DNA of 64,000 nucleotides, from NCBI RefSeq assembly GCF_030867145.1, contig NC_134434.1, positions 5,518,001 through 5,582,000 of the forward strand. Reading direction: 5' to 3'. The position numbers were made by a program, and so were the translations under genes. The stretch comes from Opisthocomus hoazin. Taxonomy: Eukaryota > Chordata > Aves > Opisthocomiformes > Opisthocomidae. The first letter of the stretch is position 1. Every line of letters starts with the position of its first letter. Of this stretch, positions 57,501 through 64,000 are shown in pieces. Below the pieces are notes generated by a model. That model searched no databases. It was not told the origin of the DNA and saw only the letters and a list, made by a program, of their open reading frames with translations.

Positions 57501-60238
57501 TTGGTGTGTCTGCCTAGTAACCACCACACACACCTCATACACATCAAAACCAAACTGCATCCTGCTCTCGGCCAAAAATAAGCTCGACAACCTCAGACCC
57601 AGCTCGGGGTATGACTCGTACGTACGGCAAGGGCTCATGATCACGAGTGAGCTCGCATGACAGCTGGCTGGCCACGCACACTGACACATCGCAGACATAA
57701 AATAAAAGTCAGCCCTGAAAGCACGTGGGGAGTTGGCCAGGAAAGCTGCAAGGTCCCTTTACTCTGCCATGGCCTGTCTTTGTGTCCCTCCTTACACTGC
57801 GCTACTCTTTCCCTATCTGCAAAATGATTCTTGCTCCTTTGTAATTAAAAAAAAAAATTATATAAAGTTGGGTATTATTCAGTGATGTTCTCCTTCTGTA
57901 GGAAGCTGTAGGCTGGAGCAGCCAGAACATGGCCTCATCCAGTGGAGGATCTCAGACGTTTGTGGTAACTGTAGCCCAGGGCCCTTCCTGGGGCAGGTTC
58001 CTGCCTTCGTGTTCACTGGTGGGTTCCGGACCATGACCAGCAGTGGCTGAGCAGGTCTTGCCTGCATGGCTAGGATGCAAGCAAGGAGCGATAAATCCAG
58101 GTCCTAAGGGAGCTCCAGACACATACTGCCCGTTCTGAGTTGTCTCATCCATACAGGATTGCCTTTTGGGACTGTTGTCATCACCACCACCTTTCCTGAC
58201 CAGTTTTGGCCCTGAATTTTCTCATTGCCTCCACATCCTCTTCTGACAGAGCTCCATCTTCTCTAACATCAGAGAGATGGCAGGAGGGCTGTGGTGGGCA
58301 CTCATCTGTACCTACAAGAAACAGAGGAGGCAGCCTGGGTGACGCTACTGAAGAGCTCCAAACCTGCTCCACAGCCTCCAAACCTGCATCCTTGGCTCTG
58401 GAAGGAGACAAAGCCAACTGTGATGGGTCCAGTTGGTGGAGCAGGCTGTGCTTTGGGATTTGCAAGGAATGATGACTGGGGGAGCTGGGTTGGGAGCTGG
58501 CTGATTAGGAGCTATGGGGAGGGAAACAGGCAAATACTGGGGGGATTTTACAGCTCAGCTGGAGGATCGGACCAACAGAGGCAACTCCAGCGAGTGTTTC
58601 TGTGGGCAGAAGACCATCAAGATATGATCACACAGGAGATGGGGCAGCTTTGAGTATCTGGCCCCTCATCCCGTGCAGACCCATGCACCATCTCAGGATG
58701 GATTTGAAGCAAAAACCAGAGATGATTTTTCGCTCTTCCACTATATCTTTTAGTGGTGGCCCAGGGTCATCATGCAGGGGAGTGGACGTGGTAGCCCATG
58801 GTTGCTACCATTCCCACTGGTGATACACAACAGAGAGCAGGAGCACTTTGCCCCTCATAGCATCCTTGCTGCCCCCTCGTCACCAGCTCGCAGGGCAGGC
58901 AGCATGGCCAGACACATGACAAGCCACTCTTGCCCTCTCCAAGCCCAAGACTGCAGTTCCATGGCTCCAGTGAGATGGTGACCAGAGCACAGGGACAGCA
59001 GACATGAGCCCTGCACAAAAGACAACTGGGAAATGCAAAATCTGAAGTATTTCGGATGGCCTATTCCTGAGTACACCACAGTAGCCAAAATAGTTCTCCT
59101 ATTTACTGACCACAGGGAAGTGCATCCCCTTAAGGATGCTTGTACGGAGGTTTCTTTCAATTCAGGCTTCTTCTGCAGAGGAGTACTTACTACTGCGGCT
59201 TCAGTGGAAGCTGCGTCAGAAGACAGCCACACCCTTGGGTTCGCAGTTATTCACTTGTGCTGGCAAAGTCGCCTGTGCGTACGCGGCAAGTCCCACCTCT
59301 GCCAGCACAGTTCATGCCATCGTATCCACACGGGGAGAAACTACACTGCAAAAATGACCTTAGAAAGGGGATTTTTCTCCTTTTGGAAGTGTCATTTGAG
59401 GAAATGTCTTGGAAATTTGTGTTTTCTCTCCCTTTTGTTTTCTCTCCAGTGATTTTGTAAAGCTCCTCAGTTTCACTATTATGCTCATTGGTTTTGCACT
59501 AAGGAATTACGCAATAATGGACTATTTGAAATCTCCTATTCTTTTCATTTGTGTATGTTTTTAATTACCAGGGGAAGTTTTTCCTGAGCACCGATATAAA
59601 TACTGTACTCTTTTTCTAAATCAAAGCGACTACAGTCATGATACGCTGAGGTTTCTTCATGGGGAGCAGAGCGTCAAAGCATTCGTTCCAACACAAACAA
59701 GAGGCACTTTGATCTAAAAACAGTTTCAACCTACCAGCAACAAACAGTAGTGGCTTAGAAATGAAATAAACTGTTTCAGTGTTGATATCCTAAACTTGGG
59801 GTGCTGGGAGACCAATACCACCTTGTGAAACAGCGTGAAAATGAAACACAGATGGGGAAAAAAAATCATAGAATCAGAGAATGGTAAGGGTTGGAAGGGA
59901 CCTTAAAGATCATCTGGTTCCAAAAAAAGTACAGAAAAACATAAAACTGCTTTAAAATTCAGATGTGAATAGTTGCCAGACCTGGTGCTTTAGAAGTGCC
60001 CCTCTGCAGCACATCTTTTGGCTGCCCCTCAGCAGCGTCGTGCCACATTTCCCACCTGTGCTGCAGGGTCTGCCAACAGCTTTCAAAGATCAAGGTCTGC
60101 CCCACGGCCGAGAACCCTCCAGAAATACCCACGTATTTTGTCAGAGGGTAACTGAGGCACGAGGCGGTGGATGAGGTGGGTTCATTTGGTTGGGATCCCC
60201 CCTTCCTGGCATCAGCATCACCCACCTGTGCTCTCCAT
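39370..60238 (-). CDS. PIK3R6: PIK3R6, p84/p87 regulatory subunit of PI3K-gamma
   Basis: Adaptor that binds the p110-gamma catalytic subunit and couples it to G-beta-gamma at the plasma membrane. Nineteen coding exons join without a frame break into 754 codons plus stop, the length I recall for the human protein: 60226-60238, 56771-56854, 55535-55626, 53108-53176, 52501-52633, 51281-51350, 50681-50864, 49754-49901, 48466-48552, 47393-47849, 46568-46667, 45370-45492, 44764-44874, 43098-43188, 42356-42426, 42019-42109, 41463-41533, 40275-40387, 39370-39526. All introns are GT-AG. Diagnostic motifs include HKKIDQNP, IIPLLHT, FHLWTE, LSTDSGIERDLP, LGDDRVLGRLAQA, FYYIPV, YYVRMG and C-terminal LLLPINTFAGIIQ. 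The related p101 (PIK3R5) was considered; these motifs and the MFSD6L neighbour favour PIK3R6. The start ATG sits in a tiny 13-nt coding exon (MEST). Confidence 0.95.
40275..40387 (-). CDS. PIK3R6: PIK3R6 coding exon 18
   Basis: Residues 666-703, NRLKTRNIKIRSSEQRPF and LDKDSRRAYRNVI; donor GTGAG. Confidence 0.93.
41463..41533 (-). CDS. PIK3R6: PIK3R6 coding exon 17
   Basis: Residues 642-665, LNVNITEIVRINNLSGRSF; donor GTAAG. Confidence 0.93.
42019..42109 (-). CDS. PIK3R6: PIK3R6 coding exon 16
   Basis: Residues 612-642, LATSLRSTGLVMKAIPADE; donor GTGTG. Confidence 0.93.
42356..42426 (-). CDS. PIK3R6: PIK3R6 coding exon 15
   Basis: Residues 588-611, MTKKKTTLDGPGIDLTVTY; donor GTAAG. Confidence 0.92.
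43098..43188 (-). CDS. PIK3R6: PIK3R6 coding exon 14
   Basis: Residues 558-588, IFFNDPAQEPAEDVFLTEL; donor GTGCA is weak but the only one that keeps phase with exon 15. Confidence 0.9.
44764..44874 (-). CDS. PIK3R6: PIK3R6 coding exon 13
   Basis: Residues 521-557, LFITDVIAYYVRMGIQP and FQVYAVK; donor GTGGG. Confidence 0.95.
45370..45492 (-). CDS. PIK3R6: PIK3R6 coding exon 12
   Basis: Residues 480-520, DPWYESNINTLCHVIPKLA; 41 whole codons, donor GTACG. Confidence 0.95.
46071..46452 (-). mobile_element. CR1 fragment in PIK3R6 intron 11-12 region
   Basis: Starts with complemented attctatgattctgtg tail (ttcacagaatcatagaatcatagaatgg) and continues with typical CR1 3' sequence. It lies between exons 12 and 11. 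Same orientation as the gene. Confidence 0.85.
46568..46667 (-). CDS. PIK3R6: PIK3R6 coding exon 11
   Basis: Residues 446-479, KRETRRVFLTPRLNLQFYY; donor GTGAG. Confidence 0.95.
47061..47226 (-). mobile_element. CR1 fragment, diverged subfamily
   Basis: tagaatcataaatgtcggaa at the left end and caggatggggactccaccgc-like text near 47,180-47,205 are CR1 3' sequence. It lies between exons 11 and 10. Confidence 0.75.
47393..47849 (-). CDS. PIK3R6: PIK3R6 coding exon 10 (largest)
   Basis: Residues 294-446. Includes KELVLFVRP, the conserved LSTDSGIERDLP and RKGGIKKK stretches, a low-conservation Pro/Ala linker and LHTARIVLLGDDRVLGRLAQ. Confidence 0.96.
48115..48283 (+). mobile_element. CR1 fragment, plus orientation
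   Basis: Ends in attctgtgattctgtgat on the plus strand, opposite to the other CR1s. It lies between exons 10 and 9. Confidence 0.85.
48466..48552 (-). CDS. PIK3R6: PIK3R6 coding exon 9
   Basis: Residues 265-294, LPNPNISFHLWTEDDQL; donor GTGAG. Confidence 0.95.
49754..49901 (-). CDS. PIK3R6: PIK3R6 coding exon 8
   Basis: Residues 216-265, VEHWFLQVVAAVERAGNEAS and RLEKIYRAVL; donor GTAAG. Confidence 0.95.
50681..50864 (-). CDS. PIK3R6: PIK3R6 coding exon 7
   Basis: Residues 154-215, IFIFADPELLSEAICNAL and MQAALGQGCDV; donor GTAAC. Confidence 0.95.
51281..51350 (-). CDS. PIK3R6: PIK3R6 coding exon 6
   Basis: Residues 131-154, MLYQRMVISEQ and DPYPYQE; donor GTGAG, phase 2. Confidence 0.95.
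52501..52633 (-). CDS. PIK3R6: PIK3R6 coding exon 5
   Basis: Residues 87-131, FCKKLLTLPKPFC and LDYATRLKME; donor GTATG, phase 1. Confidence 0.95.
53108..53176 (-). CDS. PIK3R6: PIK3R6 coding exon 4
   Basis: Residues 64-86, RRYIIPLLHTLMYTL; 23 whole codons, donor GTAAC. Confidence 0.95.
54162..54193. repeat. Poly(A)/GAAA simple repeat
   Basis: About 19 A residues followed by gaaagaaagaag, within the intron between exons 4 and 3 of PIK3R6. Confidence 0.85.
55535..55626 (-). CDS. PIK3R6: PIK3R6 coding exon 3
   Basis: Residues 33-63, with WTLHKKIDQNP and LVRILVKELER; ends in phase 0 at donor GTGAG. Confidence 0.95.
56771..56854 (-). CDS. PIK3R6: PIK3R6 coding exon 2
   Basis: Residues 5-33, VESDILRRVRTLLREL onward; acceptor CCGCAG, donor GTGAG. 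Confidence 0.93.
59865..59921 (-). mobile_element. Short CR1 tail fragment
   Basis: Only about 57 bp of CR1 3' end (aatcatagaatcagagaatgg, then ttggaagggaccttaaagat) in PIK3R6 intron 1, followed by an A-rich stretch. Confidence 0.75.
60226..60238 (-). CDS. PIK3R6: PIK3R6 coding exon 1 (start)
   Basis: ATG at 60236-60238; encodes MEST plus one base; donor GTGGG. Chosen because phase and sequence lead straight into exon 2 (EVESDIL). Confidence 0.8.
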
Positions 60239-63200
60239 GGCCGGGCCGATGCTGCGGCACGGGGCAGGCACGGCGGCCGCGGGGCGTCTGCAACGATGGG
60301 GTGAGTGCGCAGCTGCTCCTCACTCCGCGCGGGCATGGCCTTGGGTCCTGTCTCCTGCCTGCGAAAAAACAGGGCACGCTTGGCTTGGGATCAGCCTGAA
60401 CCTTGGGCGGGGGAGCGCAAAGCCACCCAGATATTGGACCTCAGCAAGGAGGACGTCTGGCAGGGAGGCAGAGCCCTGAGGGTGAGCACAGCATGTCACA
60501 GGGGCTGCGTTTTGCTGGAAAAAGCTTCAGCTTGAAGCTGAACCCGCCTGAACATTTGGCCCCCAAATCCTCCCAGAGCAAGAAGGTCCCCAGGGATGAG
60601 CATCAGCATCACCAAGCAGGGCAGGATCAGCAACCTCATGCTCCCCAGGGTTTAAGAAGAAATGTTCAGGTTATTTCAGGCTGATTCTCAAATGCAAAGT
60701 CCAACCAGGAAAAGGAAAAGTATAAAGAAAAGGGCCCAAATTTCCATGAGATTTCTACGCCTGATGTGCTGAACTGCTGCCACCCTGATCCAGCATCCCA
60801 GAGAAACAAACCCCAAGGAAAGCTCGGGAGCTGCTTACACTGCAGAGGGAAGCCAGCCTGGAGCCAGACGGCTTCCCTTGCCTTCAAGCATTGTTCTCTC
60901 CAAAGACAGAGGAAAAAAAATCCCAAGAGCTGAGGAGGAAGGAAGGGAGATTTGCCTGTGACAGGACTACATGCAGGCTGGGGAGCTGGCACGGGGCAGC
61001 CGCAGGGGAGCAGAGGAGACGCCGGCATCTTCTATATGAGATACCACTGCTGAGATGCTCAGCTGTCACCATCTGCCCCACAGCCGAGTCCCTCTCAGCC
61101 CACGTCTCCAGCACCTCGTGGTCCTGGACCCCAGCACCCACGGCAAGGCAGCATCTCCCCCCGTGCATTGCTCTCTTGTCTCTCCCAATCCGTGGGCACA
61201 GCAGCATCCACAGGACTGTGCTGCCTGCATTTACAGCCTGAGCGAGCTGCGACACCGCTTTCAGTATTTCTAGACTGAGGCTTTTCCAGCCTGCAGGTTT
61301 TGCCCTCTCTTCTTGCCTTCGGGGATGGAAAACAGCCAGCCCATAGCTCTGAACACTGTGATTTCACTGAATCACCCACATTAGTGGCTGATAACAGTGG
61401 GACCCACCTCCAGCAGTCCCCAAACCAGCACAGGCAGCAATAACAGCACAGTCCCATCAGCCCTCCGCATCCAAGCACCGTCAGGCCATCAACCCACGCT
61501 TGTGCTCATGTCTTCGCTCTATTTAGGATTCGCTCTATTTAATTTGCAGATTTAGGACCTAACTTTACCCAGGTAGGTGCTAAATCTGTAAATATCCACC
61601 GCCAACCCCAACAGCTCTGCGGCTGCAGGGGGAGATGGACAGACACGCGCGGGAATGCCCCTGCCACGCACCACCCGAGCCTCGAGAGCATCCTGCTCTC
61701 AGCAGCTTTCAGAAGCTCATTAAAGGTTTCCTGCAGCACGCAAAGTTTTCAAAACCCACCCCAGACCCGTGTGGCCTTTATTTCTGGTCCCAGGGCTGGA
61801 TAACAAGGCCTGGCGCCGAGCCACCGTGGCGGATTTCCACCACCCGCCGAGCTGCCGTGCCGCAGGGGCAGCTCCTGGCCACGGCTGAAAGTGGAGAGGA
61901 CAAGGTTGATGAGGACAGGAGTCCTTCTGCGATAGACGTGCCCCTTCCTCTGGGCTGACCACCCTGGGGTGCACCAAGGGTGCGTAGCAGGGCAGAAGGT
62001 GTCTGCTGAGGTCAGCAAACCATTTCCCCCTCCGCACCACACACAGGCGTGTGCCTCCCGGTATGCCAAGGTCTGGACCAGAGCAGGAGAACATCAAATA
62101 ATCCTTCTACCTTCAAAAATTACAAATCACCCTCTCAAATCACTGATACAGAAGGCGAGTGAATGATTTTCCTAAGCCCTTGCATGCCTAAGATCACCAA
62201 ATGCCGTTCAGCAGCGTTACACAGCCGGTGAGCTGGTTGGCACGGCAGCTCTCAAAATCATATTTCCTGATGGGAGAAGCGCCTGGTCCCCAGTGCCGTG
62301 GGAAACCTCCAGCACCTGCACCGAGCAGCGGAGCCGGGGCTGCACGCCGGGCTCCTTCGGTGCACCAGCCTCGGGGCTCGGCGAGGCCGCCTGCCAGAGT
62401 GAAACGCAGCCCGCTGCTAATTGCGTCAGTGGTTTTCCACATCCGCATCCTACCTGCCCGAGCGTGGGAGGGAAGCTGGTGACCAAACGTGGAACCTGCT
62501 CACCAGCGCTTAGTTTCCAGATTTAGAAAGGGATGCAACAGGGCCAGAGTGATGTGAGCTCCTCCAGCCTGAGAAACTTTGGTTTTCAGTCCACCTGTCT
62601 GCTTAAAATGTGGTGGCTTTCCTCACTGTCAGCAGAGAGGAGCTGAGATCGAATCCATAGTCCACCTGCCTGCTCCAAGTGCTTGGGTCTTCCAAGAAAA
62701 TTCAACATAAAATGCCAAAAACTGGTCTCCAGCATATCCAGAGTCCAGTCATTCCATCTGCGGGAGGACACGTAAATGTCGTATGACAAGGGAAATGAAA
62801 GGACATACATGGGAACAGGCTGGTGAGGACGACTGGAGTCAGTCTGGTTCCTGCCAGGCACCAGCTGCTGGTTCTTGCTTGGCCTGGCCGCAGCCAGCAC
62901 AGGGACCTAAATGAGCAGAAAATCGCCCATTTTCACTGGAGACATTTTCTGCCTGCTTTGCTCCCCAAGGTTGAGGGTACCAGGGCGACCAAAGAAGCAG
63001 GAGGGATGTGGGGCTGAGGGTGGGAAGGGCTGGACAGCATCAGCCCCGGTTCGGAGCAGTTCAGACAGCGGGACCACACTGGCGGCCACAACAGATGGGG
63101 ATGCTGCCTGCCCTTCCCTCCTGGGCTTCATCAGGACTTTCTCAAGAGCAGCTGGCCCTGCAGTCACCCCAACACAAATCCAAACCCAGTAACACGGCGA

Positions 63201-64000
63201 GGAAGACTTTGAAGATGCAAGAGCCTGTGCTGTAACCAAGGACTAAATTCAGCCTCTGCGCAGAGCGTTTACACACAGTTCCTTGCCTGTGGAGATGGAG
63301 GCTGCTCCCCAGTTGAGGTGTGTGGGTGGCTTCTGAGTGACATTAGTGAAGCCAGGATGATTTATGTCAAATGATCTGACCTTGGCACCTCCTTGGCTGA
63401 GCAAGAGTGGCAGGGAGCAAAGACCCAACCTATGCACCCCTGGGAAGGAGACTGCCAGCCCCTGCCCTGGCAGTGACTCTGCTCTGGGCAGAGGTTGACC
63501 AGAAGGGGTAAAGCCCATCACCTGGCAGGAGGGATTCCTTGAACACCACTGAGAAGCCATGCATCACTGCAGGGACATGACCACCATCTGAAGCTCCAAC
63601 AATGCACTTAGAGCTGCTAATTTAGGTGAAAAAGTGTTTTAGCAGAGGGTGTGTGGAACTGCAGGCACACACCATGGAGACCCCAGTGCTAGTGTCAAAG
63701 CAGTGGGAGATGTCACCCGCTGGCACCCAGAAACCTGGGGTGTAGCAGGATCCCTATCAGTGCACCAGGCTGTTTCTTGGCCTGCTGAGACAGGATCAGT
63801 CCCCAGCACGCACGCTGTGTGCCTCTGCCTGCCAGGCTGTTCCCAGGACACAGCAGCCATAAATCCTCTGGGAGATCAGATGCGACATGCCGGGATGTGA
63901 TGCAGTGATGCTGGGACCACTCCTTCCCTGGAGAGGATGGAGAGGGATGTCCCTGCATCCTCTGCATGCAGGCACAGGTCCCTTCCTGTTGAGTCCTTTG
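60239..64000. other. PIK3R6 upstream region, no gene recognised
   Basis: Begins with a short CpG-rich stretch (60,241-60,300) next to the start exon, a possible promoter or 5' UTR. The remainder to the window end shows only short frames on both strands. I looked for PIK3R5 exons, the expected next gene, and found none. Confidence 0.5.

Noticed and set aside
60666-63967. PIK3R5 exons expected beyond PIK3R6
   Set aside because: I scanned minus-strand frames for p101-like motifs and found none. The gene probably lies to the right of the window.

Overview
The window is vertebrate nuclear DNA, almost certainly from a bird. It carries several CR1 retrotransposon copies with the typical avian 3' end, intron-containing and vertebrate-type single-exon genes, and an endogenous retrovirus (ERV) with an alpharetrovirus-like gag-pol. 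The species cannot be named from the sequence. Gene order (MFSD6L, then PIK3R6, both on the minus strand) matches the order I know from mammals.

Left part (1 to about 37,190): a head-to-tail array of a unit of about 6.1-6.5 kb, five units in view, the first cut by the window edge. Each unit holds, from low to high coordinate: the MFSD6L 3' flank, a single-exon MFSD6L coding sequence on the minus strand, a GC-rich 5' region, an 18-bp minisatellite of variable length, about 1 kb of non-coding sequence, and a CR1 element. Four copies encode 634 aa. The third has a 4-bp deletion that swaps the last residues and gives 630 aa. The copies are nearly identical, and their variants are shuffled in a way that suggests gene conversion. 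The array ends inside a CR1.

ERV (about 9,252-16,935): a provirus sits in the minisatellite of unit 2 only. It has 25 bp of U5, a perfect tRNA-Phe primer binding site, broken gag, pro and pol, a long env frame of gammaretroviral type without an in-frame ATG, a polypurine tract and a 269-bp 3' LTR. The rest of the 5' LTR is missing.

Right part (about 37,190-64,000): single-copy DNA. I assembled a complete PIK3R6 (p84/p87 regulatory subunit of PI3K-gamma) from 19 coding exons on the minus strand between 39,370 and 60,238. All phases join and give 754 codons plus a stop. Its introns hold several CR1 fragments. From 60,239 to 64,000 I recognise no gene.
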